Below, piece by piece: positions 6,823 to 15,408 of a DNA stretch of 23,305 nucleotides. Position 1 is the first letter of the stretch. Every line of letters starts with the position of its first letter. Where the stretch lies: contig BOKO01000037.1 in NCBI GenBank assembly GCA_016861025.1, positions 1 through 23,305 on the forward strand, given 5' to 3'. The DNA comes from Chloroflexota bacterium (GTDB lineage Bacteria; Chloroflexota; Anaerolineae; Caldilineales; Caldilineaceae). The notes beneath the pieces are model-generated. The model was not told the DNA's origin. It did not search any database and was given only the letters and a program-made list of their open reading frames with translations. The position numbers were made by a program, and so were the translations under genes.

Positions 6823-7605
6823 ATGAGCGACGAGCCCCTGATCCTGGAGACCTTCGGCCCCATCGCACGGCTGACGATGAACCGGCCCAAGGCGATGAAC
6901 GCGCTGAACCTCGAAATGTTGGACGCTTTCGCCGCCCACTTGCCGCGCCTCGCGGCCGAGGACGACATCCGTGTGCTGGTGCTGACCGGCGGCGGCGTCG
7001 CCTTCTGTGCGGGCGCCGATTTGAAGGAAGCGTTGGGCGGACACCCTGCGCCGGGAGAGCCGGACTTTCTCGATCGCGCCCGCGCGGTGACCGAGCAGCT
7101 CGCAAACTTCCCGAAGCCGGTGATTGCGGCGCTAAACGGCGTGACCATGGCGGGCGGGCTCGAGATCGCCATGTGCGCGGACATCATTATCGCGGCCGAA
7201 ACCGCGCAGGTCGGCGACGCCCACGCCAATTACGGCGTCTTTCCCGGCGGCGGCGGCGCGGCGGTGCTGCCGCGCCTCATGTCGCTCAATACGGCGCTGT
7301 ACCTGCTTTTGACTGGCAAGACCCTTTCAGCGGCCGAGCTGAAGTCCCTCGGGCTGGTGAGCGAAGTGCATCCCGCCGAAGCGCTGCCTGGCGCAGCGAT
7401 TGCATTGGCGGAGCTGATCGCGGCGAAGAGTCCGCTGGCGCTGCGGCGGATGAAGGAAGTGGCCCGCGCTTCCAGCGACAAGACCCGTGCGGAGGCACTG
7501 CTGCACGAGCAGGTGATGCTGCGCGCGCACCTGCGTTCGGCGGATCTCGCCGAAGGTGTGCGGGCCTTCGCCGAGAAGCGGCCGCCACGCTTCGAAGGCC
7601 GCTGA
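6823..7605 (+). CDS. Enoyl-CoA hydratase/isomerase (crotonase family), atypical active site
   Basis: A 260-aa crotonase-fold protein, expected to hydrate or isomerise an enoyl-CoA in the cytoplasm. It has the N-terminal LTMNRPKAMNALN, the oxyanion-hole segment FCAGADLKEA, and the second conserved block ALNGVTMAGGLEIAMCADI. That block holds the Glu equivalent to rat mitochondrial hydratase Glu144. The second catalytic Glu (Glu164, in FGQPE of the classical enzyme) aligns with His in VGDAHANYGVFPGGGG. The reaction may thus differ from simple syn-hydration, for example isomerase or hydrolase-type chemistry. It is the first gene of the operon, with its stop 13 bp before the thiolase start. Confidence 0.88.
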   Translation: MSDEPLILETFGPIARLTMNRPKAMNALNLEMLDAFAAHLPRLAAEDDIRVLVLTGGGVAFCAGADLKEALGGHPAPGEPDFLDRARAVTEQLANFPKPVIAALNGVTMAGGLEIAMCADIIIAAETAQVGDAHANYGVFPGGGGAAVLPRLMSLNTALYLLLTGKTLSAAELKSLGLVSEVHPAEALPGAAIALAELIAAKSPLALRRMKEVARASSDKTRAEALLHEQVMLRAHLRSADLAEGVRAFAEKRPPRFEGR

Positions 7606-7618
7606 GGAGATGACGGGC

Positions 7619-8857
7619 ATGGCCAATGTTTACGTAGCCGGCGTTGGGATGACGGCGTTCGGGCGACATAAAGACAAGAGCGCATACGACCTCGGTAATG
7701 AGGCCATCACGGGCGCCTTGCGCGACGCCGGCGCCGTCGCCGCGGATGTCGAGGCCGTCTATTACGCCGCCGCTACGGCCGGCTCGCTGCAGGGGCAATA
7801 TTCCATCCCTGGACCGATTGCGGCGCGACGCGCGGGCCTGGCGGGCGTGCCAGTTTTCACGGTCGAGAACGCCTGCGCTTCTGGATCCTCAGCGTTTCAC
7901 TTGGCGGTGCAGGCTGTGAAGGCCGGCGAATGTGACATCGCGCTAGCGCTCGGCGCGGAGAAGATGAACATCGCCGACAAACAGCGCATGTTCGCTGCTT
8001 TCGACAGTGGTTGGGACATCGAGGCAGTCGAGCAGAACAAAGCCACGCTGCTTGCGTTAGGCGCCGGCGTCGAACCGCCGCCGGGCAGCACATCGGACAA
8101 GCCGTACAGCATTTTCATGGAGGTCTACGCGGCCTTCTGCCGGGGCCACATGCGCCGCTACGGAACGACGCAGCGCCAGATCGCAGCGGTGGCGGCGAAG
8201 AACCATGCGCATTCGGTGCATAATCCGCTCGCACAGTTCCGTGAGGCGGTGACGCTCGATCAAGTCTTGGCCGCGCCGCCGATCACTTACCCGCTGACGC
8301 TGCCGATGTGTTCTGCGATAAGCGACGGCGCCGCGGCGGCGCTGGTCTGCAGCGAAGCGGGGCTGAAGCGGCTCGGCAGCGCGGGGCGCGCCGTGCGGGT
8401 GCTCTCCAGTGTGGTGCTGACCGGCGTCGAACACCATCCAGACAATCACGAGCAAGGCATCGGATATCGCGCCGCACAACGCGCTTACGAGCGCGCTGGC
8501 GTCGGGCCTGAGGATGTAGATGTCGCCGAAGTGCACGACGCCACCGCGATGGGCGAAATCCTGAACGCTGAAGCGCTGATGCTCGTCCCCCTCGGTATGG
8601 CGGGCCCCGCGGCAGAACGCGGGGAGTTTTCGCTTGGCGGCCGTATTCCGATCAACCCGTCGGGCGGGCTGGAATCGAAAGGTCACCCGATCGGCGCGAC
8701 CGGCCTTGGCCAGATCCACGAGCTTGTTACGCAATTGCGCGGCGAAGCGGGAGCGCGTCAGGTTGAGGGCGCGCGGATCGCCGCACACGAGAATGGCGGC
8801 GGCCTCATCGGCATCGAAGAGGCCGTGGTCGCGGTCAACCTGTTCTCTGCGAACTGA
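7619..8857 (+). CDS. Thiolase, SCP2/lipid-transfer-type acetyl-CoA acyltransferase
   Basis: A 412-aa thiolase-fold enzyme, predicted to cleave a 3-oxoacyl-CoA with CoA. The nucleophilic Cys lies in VENACASGSSAF, one catalytic His in VAEVHDATAMGE and another in SKGHPIGATG. The classical C-terminal CxG motif is replaced by HENGGGLIG, typical of the SCP2-thiolase/Ltp subgroup that acts on bulky or branched acyl chains. I chose ATG 7619 over 7610: GAGGAG (7604-7609) is 9 nt upstream of the former but touches the latter. Ltp2-type aldolases need a DUF35 partner. None is encoded here, favouring a true thiolase. It is 10 bp from the next gene. Confidence 0.9.
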   Translation: MANVYVAGVGMTAFGRHKDKSAYDLGNEAITGALRDAGAVAADVEAVYYAAATAGSLQGQYSIPGPIAARRAGLAGVPVFTVENACASGSSAFHLAVQAVKAGECDIALALGAEKMNIADKQRMFAAFDSGWDIEAVEQNKATLLALGAGVEPPPGSTSDKPYSIFMEVYAAFCRGHMRRYGTTQRQIAAVAAKNHAHSVHNPLAQFREAVTLDQVLAAPPITYPLTLPMCSAISDGAAAALVCSEAGLKRLGSAGRAVRVLSSVVLTGVEHHPDNHEQGIGYRAAQRAYERAGVGPEDVDVAEVHDATAMGEILNAEALMLVPLGMAGPAAERGEFSLGGRIPINPSGGLESKGHPIGATGLGQIHELVTQLRGEAGARQVEGARIAAHENGGGLIGIEEAVVAVNLFSAN

Positions 8858-8867
8858 GAGACAGCGC

Positions 8868-10025
8868 ATGGGCCACGTCCTTCGCAGCGAAGAACAACAG
8901 ATCGCAGTCGACGCGCTGCGGCGCTTCCTGGACGCCGAAGCCGAGGCATTGTTCAACCGAGAGTATCGCGACCGTTTCGTCCCGCGCGAGGTTATGGCGG
9001 CGATGATGCGGCGGTTGGCGGAGTTCGGCCTTGTCAGCGGAGCCGTAAGCGAGGCCCACGGCGGCCTCGGTCTGGACTGGTTGACCACGCTGATGCTCTT
9101 CGAGGAGGTGGCAGCGACTTCCGTAGATCTCTCGGTGCCGGTGCTGATCAATTGCTTCGGCGCCCACATGATCGCAAACATCGCGCCGCCGCACGTGCGC
9201 GAACGTTACTTGCCCGGTCTGCTCTGCGGCGACAGCTTCGTCAGCATCGGCATATCCGAGCCCGACGTCGGCTCCAATGTGCTTGAGATCAAGACACAGG
9301 CGCGACGCGAGGGCGACCACTGGGTCATCAACGGCGAGAAGACCTGGATCAGCAACGGCGGCTATTCTGACTTCCTCATTTGCGCTTGTCGCAGCTCCAA
9401 CGATCCCCGACAGGGTCTCACGCACATTCTGATCGACCGTCGCGAACACGGCTATGAGGTGCGCGAAATTCCAAAGATTGCGCTCAACAGCCAGTCAACC
9501 GCGCAAATCTTCCTCAGCGATATTCGCGTGCCGGTCGCCAACACAATCGGCGTCGAGGGCCATGCGCTGCGCGACACTCTCGTGCTCTTCGAGCGTTCGC
9601 GCGCGTTCGTCGCCATGCAGGCCGTGGGTCTCGCCCGGCGTGCGCTCGAGGAAGCGCTACGCTACGCGTGTGAGCGCCGTCAGCACGGCAAGGTGATCGC
9701 CGGCCATCAGCTGATCGCCGCCATGCTCGCCGAGATGTCGACCCAAATCGATGCGGCGCGACTGCTCGTGCACCGCGCCGCCGAGATGTTCGACGCGGGC
9801 GTAGGCGCGCAGATGGAGGCGGCGATGGCCAAGTATTTCGCCTGCGAAACGGCCGTGGAGATCGCGCGCAAGGCGGTGCAAATCCACGGCGGCAATGGCG
9901 TCACGCGGGACTTTCTGGTCGAGAAGCTGGCGCGCGAGGCGATCGTGTGCCCGATCCCAGAGGGTACCTCGCAGATACAGCAATTGATCATCGCCCGAGC
10001 GCTGACTGGCGTCAGCGCATTCTGA
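8868..10025 (+). CDS. Acyl-CoA dehydrogenase
   Basis: A 385-aa FAD flavoenzyme of normal family length, predicted to introduce the alpha,beta double bond into an acyl-CoA. The N-terminal helical domain is followed by the FAD/substrate signature GISEPDVGSNVLEIKT and the beta-domain ending INGEKTWISNGG. The C-terminal domain contains AVQIHGGNGVTRDF, which binds the FAD of the partner subunit. The catalytic Glu is in PEGTSQIQQLIIAR. The frame is open further upstream, but ATG 8868 gives the canonical start (VLRSEEQQIAVDALRRF) and follows the thiolase stop by 10 bp. Electrons would pass to ETF and ETF-QO, which are not encoded here. Chain-length preference cannot be deduced. Confidence 0.93.
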   Translation: MGHVLRSEEQQIAVDALRRFLDAEAEALFNREYRDRFVPREVMAAMMRRLAEFGLVSGAVSEAHGGLGLDWLTTLMLFEEVAATSVDLSVPVLINCFGAHMIANIAPPHVRERYLPGLLCGDSFVSIGISEPDVGSNVLEIKTQARREGDHWVINGEKTWISNGGYSDFLICACRSSNDPRQGLTHILIDRREHGYEVREIPKIALNSQSTAQIFLSDIRVPVANTIGVEGHALRDTLVLFERSRAFVAMQAVGLARRALEEALRYACERRQHGKVIAGHQLIAAMLAEMSTQIDAARLLVHRAAEMFDAGVGAQMEAAMAKYFACETAVEIARKAVQIHGGNGVTRDFLVEKLAREAIVCPIPEGTSQIQQLIIARALTGVSAF

Positions 10026-10048
10026 TCGCAACCTGAGAAGAGAAACAC

Positions 10049-10822
10049 ATGCGCATCCAAGAAAAAGTCATCGTGATCACCGGCGGGGCGTCTGGCCTTG
10101 GCCTCTCCACAGCGCGCTACATGATCGAGGAGAAGGGCGCGAAGGTCGCCATCTTCGACGTGAACGAGGAGGCCGGCCAGCGGGCGGCCGCCGAGCTCGG
10201 TGAGCGGGCGATGTTCGTGCGGACTGATGTGACGAGCGACGAATCGGTGCGCCAGGCGGTGTCGTCGGTCACGGCGCGCTTTGATGCGGTCCACGCTTGC
10301 ATCAGCTGCGCCGCCATCCTTGGGCCGAGCAAGGTGCTCGACAAGGAGGGACGCGCGACGCCGCTCGCGCGCTTCGCGCAGATGGCGATGGTCAATCTGG
10401 TTGGCGTGTTCAACGTGATGAGCCAGTGCGCCGAGCAGATGGCGAAGAACGAGCCCGAGGCCGGCGAAGAGCGAGGCGTCGTCATCAACGTCTCATCCGG
10501 CGCTGCCTACGAGGGGCAGGTCGGACAGTGCGCTTACGCCTCGACCAAGGCCGGCGTGATCGGGCTCAATATGCCGGCGGCGCGCGAACTTGGCGTGCGT
10601 GGCATCCGGGTCAACGCGATCGCGCCGGGGCTTTTCCTAACGCCAATGGCGTCGCAGTTGGACTCGAAAGTGCTTGAGACTCTCAAGGCGCAAACTGAAG
10701 CGCCTAATCGGTTGGGCGATCCACGCGAGTTCGCGCACTGCTGCGCCTTCATTATCGAGAACGCCTATCTGAACGGCGAGACGATCCGTCTCGACGCCGC
10801 TTCGCGCCTGCGGGGCCGCTGA
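10049..10822 (+). CDS. SDR 3-hydroxyacyl-CoA dehydrogenase, HSD10/HSD17B10-like
   Basis: A 257-aa short-chain dehydrogenase predicted to oxidise 3-hydroxyacyl-CoA with NAD+. It has the cofactor motif TGGASGLG, Asp at the end of beta2 (VAIFDVN, NAD preference), catalytic Ser in INVSSGAA, and YASTK with Tyr and Lys. It resembles human type-10 17beta-HSD/short-chain hydroxyacyl-CoA dehydrogenase in segments such as VNLVGVFNVM, NEPEAGEERGVVIN, AYEGQVGQ, RLGDPREFAH and LNGETIRLD. The usual NNAG/NCAG motif is SCAA here. HSD10 enzymes also oxidise branched 2-methyl-3-hydroxyacyl-CoAs and steroids, so the substrate may be bulky. It fills the third step of the beta-oxidation turn encoded by its neighbours, 23 bp after the dehydrogenase gene. 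Confidence 0.93.
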   Translation: MRIQEKVIVITGGASGLGLSTARYMIEEKGAKVAIFDVNEEAGQRAAAELGERAMFVRTDVTSDESVRQAVSSVTARFDAVHACISCAAILGPSKVLDKEGRATPLARFAQMAMVNLVGVFNVMSQCAEQMAKNEPEAGEERGVVINVSSGAAYEGQVGQCAYASTKAGVIGLNMPAARELGVRGIRVNAIAPGLFLTPMASQLDSKVLETLKAQTEAPNRLGDPREFAHCCAFIIENAYLNGETIRLDAASRLRGR

Positions 10823-10852
10823 CGGACGAGAGCCCATGCCGAGGAGGGCGCG

Positions 10853-12430
10853 ATGAAACTCAATTTTTGCCGCGTGATGCGCCAGCTGGCGCTTCGCCAT
10901 GGCGACAAGGAAGCGATCGTCAATGTCGAGCGCAACCGGCGCTACGGCTTTCGCGAGTATCACCTGCTCACCAACCGCATCGCCAACGCGATGCGTGGCC
11001 CCCTTGGGCTGGGGCCGGGCGACCGGTTCATGCTCATCCTCGAGAACGACAATCTCTCGCTGATGCAATTCCCCGCCACCCTGAAACAGGAGGCGACGGC
11101 GGTCATGACTAACATGCGGGATTCTCTGGACGAGCACCGCTGGCAGGTTGATTTCGTGAAGCCAAAGGTGGTCTTTGTCGAGAATAGGTTGCTGGGTAGC
11201 CACCTGGACATGTTGCGCGAAGCCGGTTGCATCGTCGTGGCGATGGACCCGCTGGAGGCGCCGCCGCGTGGCGTGCTGCAGTTCTGGGACCTGGTGGCGG
11301 CCGCTTCGGAAGATGACAACGAAGTCTCACTTGATCAACACGCGCACATGACGCTGATGCGTTTTACGGGCGGCACCACTGGGAGGGGAAAGTGCGCGAT
11401 GTATTCGCCCGACATTTTGCTCGGTTGCCGTGACGGGGCGCTTGTTCATCCGGATCTGGGGTTCGACAGCCAGACGCGCATGATGCACGTCGCGCCGCTC
11501 TCGCACGGCACGCAGATCATGTTCTATCCGACCTTCTATGTCGGCGGCGCCAATATCACCATGAACGCACTTGATCTCGAAGCGTGGAGGCAGGTCGCCG
11601 AGGCGGAAAGCGTAACGCATTCTTTTCTCGTGCCGACTGCGCTTTACAGGCTGCTCGAACTGCAGCGCGCGCAGCCCCGCAACCTTTCTTCCTTGCGTAC
11701 GCTCATCTATGGGGCGGCGCCGATGAGCGCCTCGAAGCTGGAGGATTTGCTGGCCTGTTTCGGACCGATCTTCGTGCAGGGTTACGCTGCGACCGAAGCC
11801 ACGATGATCGTTTCGCTCTTAGGCAAGGCCGACCACCGCGCCGACGACGAAGGTTCGCTGGCGCGTCTGGGCTCCGCGGGTCGCGTGACGCCGGGCGTCG
11901 AGGTGTTCATCACCGATGAGGAGGGCAACGAGCTCCCGGCCGGACGAACCGGTGAAATAAGGATCCGCTGCCGCGCCGTTGTGACGGGCTATTATCTTAA
12001 TCCCGAACAGACCGCCGCCGAGTTCGTCGATGGTGCCTGGCGCTCGGGCGACCTCGGCTACATCGACGAGTTGGGCTATCTCTTTATCGTAGACCGCATG
12101 AAGGACATGATCATCAGCGGAGGTTTCAATGTCTATGCGGTCGAGGTCGAATCGGCGCTCGCGTCGCATCCTTCGGTTCTCATGTCGGCGGTAGTCGGTG
12201 TGCCGCACGAGGAGTGGGGAGAAGCCGTGCATGCCGAAGTGGTCTTGCGCCCAGGCGCCGCCGCCAGCAGCGAGGAACTCATCGCCCATGTGAAGGGCAA
12301 GCTTGGCAGCTACAAGGCGCCGAAGTCGGTGGCCGTGGTCTCAGACCTGCCCCTCTCGGCAGTCGGCAAAGTGCTGCGCCGGCAAGTGCGCGACAAGTAT
12401 TGGGCGGGGCGCTCGCGAAACGTGAGCTGA
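10853..12430 (+). CDS. AMP-forming acyl-CoA ligase (ANL superfamily)
   Basis: A 525-aa enzyme predicted to activate a free carboxylic acid to its CoA thioester with ATP. Core motifs are present: P-loop FTGGTTGRGKCAM, IYGAAPMS (A4-like), QGYAATEATM (A5), YRSGDLGY-type RSGDLGYID (A7), the hinge FIVDRMKDMIISGGFNVY (A8), and the C-terminal catalytic Lys in LPLSAVGKVLRR (A10). The start at 10853 is supported by GAGGAGG about 8 nt upstream. Similarity in style is to medium/long-chain fatty-acid and aryl-acid ligases such as FadD3-like or LcfB-like enzymes. Exact specificity is not readable. It supplies the substrate for the four beta-oxidation enzymes encoded just upstream, 30 bp away. Confidence 0.92.
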   Translation: MKLNFCRVMRQLALRHGDKEAIVNVERNRRYGFREYHLLTNRIANAMRGPLGLGPGDRFMLILENDNLSLMQFPATLKQEATAVMTNMRDSLDEHRWQVDFVKPKVVFVENRLLGSHLDMLREAGCIVVAMDPLEAPPRGVLQFWDLVAAASEDDNEVSLDQHAHMTLMRFTGGTTGRGKCAMYSPDILLGCRDGALVHPDLGFDSQTRMMHVAPLSHGTQIMFYPTFYVGGANITMNALDLEAWRQVAEAESVTHSFLVPTALYRLLELQRAQPRNLSSLRTLIYGAAPMSASKLEDLLACFGPIFVQGYAATEATMIVSLLGKADHRADDEGSLARLGSAGRVTPGVEVFITDEEGNELPAGRTGEIRIRCRAVVTGYYLNPEQTAAEFVDGAWRSGDLGYIDELGYLFIVDRMKDMIISGGFNVYAVEVESALASHPSVLMSAVVGVPHEEWGEAVHAEVVLRPGAAASSEELIAHVKGKLGSYKAPKSVAVVSDLPLSAVGKVLRRQVRDKYWAGRSRNVS

Positions 12431-12446
12431 TCCCGCGGAGGCAAGC

Positions 12447-14234
12447 ATGTGCTACGTTTGCGACAGCGGAATTGTGAATTTCGCGCGCGCGCTGAGTTCG
12501 CGCCGCGAGGTCTTGCGCCTTAGCGGCGCCTTCGCCGCAACGTCGGCGCTTGGGCTGCAGGCCTGCGCCACGGCGACAGGGTCAAGCTCAAGCTCAAGCT
12601 CAAGCTCAAGCTCAAGCTCAAGCTCAAGCTCCGTAGCGCCCGATACGATCCTCATCGGCGGTACGATCCATACGATGAATGCGGTGGCCCCGCGCGCCGA
12701 GGCGCTTGCGATCACGAATGGGCGCATCTCTGCGGTCGGCGCGGCGCGCGAGATCGAGCGGCTGCGCGGCGCCTCCACCCAAGTCGTCGATATGCGTGGC
12801 AAGACCGTGCTGCCCGGCTTTGTCGATCCGCACATGCATTTTGCGGCGGTCGAATTGGACGATTTCGTCGACGCCGGCGTCCGGCGCGCGCCGACGATCG
12901 CCGCGCTGCAAGGGCTCATCCGCGGACTCGCGGCCCAGTCGCCGCCGATGCAGTGGGTGCGCGCGCAGCAATTCGATCCGACCATCGTTCGTGATCGGCG
13001 CGGCCCGACTCTGGCGGAGCTTGACGCCGCCGCGCCAGAACATCCCGTTTTCGTGATCGAAACGAACGGCCACGTTGCCTATGTCAATTCGCGCGCGCTG
13101 CAACTCGCCGGCGTCGTCAACACCACGCCCGATCCGTCTGCGGGTCGCTTCGTGCGCGACGCAGACGGCGCGCTGACCGGGCGGTTGGAAGAAGCTCCGG
13201 CCATGTATCCGTTCTTGGCCAGGATGCCGGTCGTCTCCGAGTCGGAGTTGACCGAGCGCGCCATGAATCTTGCGCGGCGCGCCGCTGCCGTCGGCTGCAC
13301 CATGCTGCATGATTGCGCGGTCGGCGCGTTGCACGGCGCAGACGAGCTTCACCGCTTGCGCACCATTTCGGCGCAAGGCGCGCCGGTGCGGCTGCGTGGC
13401 ATGTTGGTGGCGGCCGCGTTCCAGCGCTGGGAATCGCTGGGCTTGCGCCCCGGGATGGGCGACGACCGCATGCGCCTCACCGGCATGAAAACGCTTTCGG
13501 ACGGCTCAAATCAGGCGCGCACCGGATTCATGCGCGAGCCCTATCTTGGCACGAACACGCGTGGCGCGCCAAATGTCAGCCTGGAGCAGTTGACTGAAAC
13601 GATCCGCCGCGCGCACCGCGCCGGCTGGCAGATGGGCGTGCATGCCAATGGCGACGCCGCCATCGATTTGACGATCGAGGCATATCGAGCTGTTCTCGCG
13701 GAGTCGCCGCGCGCCGATCACCGTCACCGCATCGAGCATTGCAGCATGCTCCATCCCGAACAAATGGCGGCGATGCGCGAACTCGGGCTCTCGCCGTCGT
13801 TTCTCATCGGGCACGTCCGCATTTGGGGAAAGGCGTTTCAGGAGCGCCTGATCGGCCCCGAGCGCATTCGGCACTACGATCCTTGCCGGTCCGCGCTTGC
13901 CACCGGGCTCAGGATTTCACTGCACTCCGATTACAGCGTCACGCCGCTTGAACCGCTGCAAATGGTGGAGACGGCCGTAACGCGCATAATGGACGAGGGC
14001 GGCGAGGCGCTTAATCCCTCTGAGAGGGTCACCGTCGGTCAGGCGCTCCAGGCAATCACGATCGATGCCGCCTGGCAGGTGGGCGCCGACGACATCACGG
14101 GCAGTATCGAGAGCGGCAAGTACGCAGATATTGTCGTCCTTGAGGAGGATCCGTTTCGCGTTAGGCCAAACGAGATAGCCCACATCCCCGTGCGCGACAC
14201 CTGGCTGGCGGGTGTTCCACTGGTCGCTGGGTAA
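12447..14234 (+). CDS. Tat-exported lipoprotein amidohydrolase (YtcJ/amidohydrolase_3-like) with poly-Ser linker
   Basis: A 595-aa metal-dependent hydrolase. The N-terminus has a twin-arginine motif (SSRREVLRL, from about residue 17), a hydrophobic stretch and a lipobox-like LQAC. This implies Tat export and lipid anchoring. A run of 17 serines follows, encoded by eight TCAAGC hexamers. The catalytic domain has the metal-binding HxH (GFVDPHMHF), HANGDAAID, HRIEHCSML and a late SLHSDYSVTPL, as in YtcJ/amidohydrolase family 3 (N-substituted formamide deformylase type). It should therefore cleave an amide or related C-N bond outside the cytoplasm. GGAGG at 12437-12441 supports this start, 16 bp after the ligase stop. 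Co-transcription with acyl-CoA enzymes suggests that it releases the acid they degrade. Confidence 0.88.
   Translation: MCYVCDSGIVNFARALSSRREVLRLSGAFAATSALGLQACATATGSSSSSSSSSSSSSSSSSVAPDTILIGGTIHTMNAVAPRAEALAITNGRISAVGAAREIERLRGASTQVVDMRGKTVLPGFVDPHMHFAAVELDDFVDAGVRRAPTIAALQGLIRGLAAQSPPMQWVRAQQFDPTIVRDRRGPTLAELDAAAPEHPVFVIETNGHVAYVNSRALQLAGVVNTTPDPSAGRFVRDADGALTGRLEEAPAMYPFLARMPVVSESELTERAMNLARRAAAVGCTMLHDCAVGALHGADELHRLRTISAQGAPVRLRGMLVAAAFQRWESLGLRPGMGDDRMRLTGMKTLSDGSNQARTGFMREPYLGTNTRGAPNVSLEQLTETIRRAHRAGWQMGVHANGDAAIDLTIEAYRAVLAESPRADHRHRIEHCSMLHPEQMAAMRELGLSPSFLIGHVRIWGKAFQERLIGPERIRHYDPCRSALATGLRISLHSDYSVTPLEPLQMVETAVTRIMDEGGEALNPSERVTVGQALQAITIDAAWQVGADDITGSIESGKYADIVVLEEDPFRVRPNEIAHIPVRDTWLAGVPLVAG
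12582..12629 (+). repeat. In-frame hexanucleotide repeat (TCAAGC)x8 encoding poly-Ser
   Basis: Eight perfect tandem TCAAGC units encode 16 Ser, and the following TCC codon gives the 17th. The repeat sits directly after the signal peptide/lipobox of the amidohydrolase. Gain or loss of units keeps the frame and would only change the length of the membrane tether. Confidence 0.97.
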
Positions 14235-14242
14235 TTAGATTC

Positions 14243-15235
14243 ATGGCGATCAACCCTAACAAATCGATCCCGGTGCCGGTTGGCTATCATCGCAGCGTAC
14301 TACAGCAGTTGGGTGATACGCCGGAGCGTCGCGCCGCACTTTTGCGCGGCACGGGTCTTTGCCTCGACGGATCGCAGGAGGAAGAAGCGGTCAATCTGCA
14401 CGCATCTATGGTTCTGGTGGAGAATCTCTGCCGCGAATTCGGCGAAGAATGGCCACTGCGTGTTCTGGTTGCGTGGGGTTGCGCCATGCAGGGCGCGCTC
14501 GAAGTGGCCGCGCGAAGCGCGCCAAATATTGGAGAAAGTCTCGAGATCGTCGCGCGGTTCGCGCACGTGCGCGCGCCTTGCCTCGCCACAACCTCGATCA
14601 AGGAAGATTCCCACAGAGCCATCGTGCTCAGGCCCGCTATCGCCATGTCAGGGGTCGCATGGCGGTCTCGGATGATGATCGCCATGCTGAGCATGGGGTC
14701 GATATTGGCGGAGATTCTCCAAGAGGATGCCGCCGGTCTGCGTTTCGATATCGCGTGGCCCATGCCGGGCTATGTCGAGAAGTTGCGAGCAGCCTTACCA
14801 GGTGAGGTAAATTTTTTGAGCGAGGACAGTGCCATCGTCGCCCCCGCCAGCCTCTGTGCACGGCCCTCGCCGTTCGCCGATCGTGACCTTCTCGCTCGTT
14901 CGGTGGCTCAACTGGAGAGCGCCGCCAAGCGGGTGGCCGGCGTGAATATGGTGCCGCTGCGACTGGAGAACTTGCTTCACATTCACAAGGAGCGGCCCTC
15001 GGCCGATCACGCCGCTCGCTTGCTGGGGATGTCGCGACGCACGCTAGCGCGTCGGCTCGCAGAGCATGGCCTATCCTATCGGTCGCTGCTTGAACGCGTT
15101 TTGAAGCAGCGCGCCGATGAACTCGCTAACTCAAGCAAGGTGTCGCGTGCAGAGCTTGCCGACGCCCTTGGTTATAGCGAGCCGACAAGCCTGTCGCGCG
15201 CGCGTCGGCGTTGGTCTAATCCACCCGAAACCTGA
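14243..15235 (+). CDS. AraC-family transcriptional regulator (second of the island)
   Basis: A 330-aa regulator starting 8 bp after the amidohydrolase stop and hence the last gene of the operon. The N-terminal region (about residues 15-210) has the Arabinose_bd-like organisation (TGLCLDGSQEEEAVNLHASM, LEIVARFAHV). The C-terminus carries two HTHs, first LLGMSRRTLARRLAEHGLSYR and second AELADALGYSEPTSLSRARRRW. The protein ends soon after the second HTH and lacks the usual GxSPxxYR tail, a mild truncation. Placement at the operon end suggests autoregulation by an inducer made or imported by the same gene set. It may also control the convergent receptor gene. Confidence 0.87.
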   Translation: MAINPNKSIPVPVGYHRSVLQQLGDTPERRAALLRGTGLCLDGSQEEEAVNLHASMVLVENLCREFGEEWPLRVLVAWGCAMQGALEVAARSAPNIGESLEIVARFAHVRAPCLATTSIKEDSHRAIVLRPAIAMSGVAWRSRMMIAMLSMGSILAEILQEDAAGLRFDIAWPMPGYVEKLRAALPGEVNFLSEDSAIVAPASLCARPSPFADRDLLARSVAQLESAAKRVAGVNMVPLRLENLLHIHKERPSADHAARLLGMSRRTLARRLAEHGLSYRSLLERVLKQRADELANSSKVSRAELADALGYSEPTSLSRARRRWSNPPET

Positions 15236-15302
15236 GCGCGCGAGGCGAGCGACTTGTTGTGTGTCCAGCCAGACGCGTTGCGCTGCGTGTTCTGCATGAA
15301 GA

Positions 15303-15328
15303 TGCCTCCCGGCGCGAGCCGGGAGGCA
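15303..15328. terminator. Strong GNRA-capped hairpin between convergent genes
   Basis: A perfect 11-bp stem TGCCTCCCGGC/GCCGGGAGGCA has a GCGA tetraloop (a GNRA loop). It lies 68 bp after the AraC stop and 81 bp after the receptor stop on the other strand. Position and symmetry fit a bidirectional transcription terminator, although no T-tract follows on either strand. An mRNA-stabilising hairpin is the alternative. Confidence 0.6.
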
Positions 15329-15408
15329 AGTTCGTAGCCGTCTGGGAGGATCAGCCACGTCGCTTCGCAACTCGCTCTGAACCCTATGTGCAGGCGCGTG
15401 TATCGCGC

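Noticed and set aside
12452..13376. Minus-strand frames with an alternating Leu-Glu repeat
   Set aside because: The repeat is only the antisense reading of the TCAAGC microsatellite inside the amidohydrolase gene.
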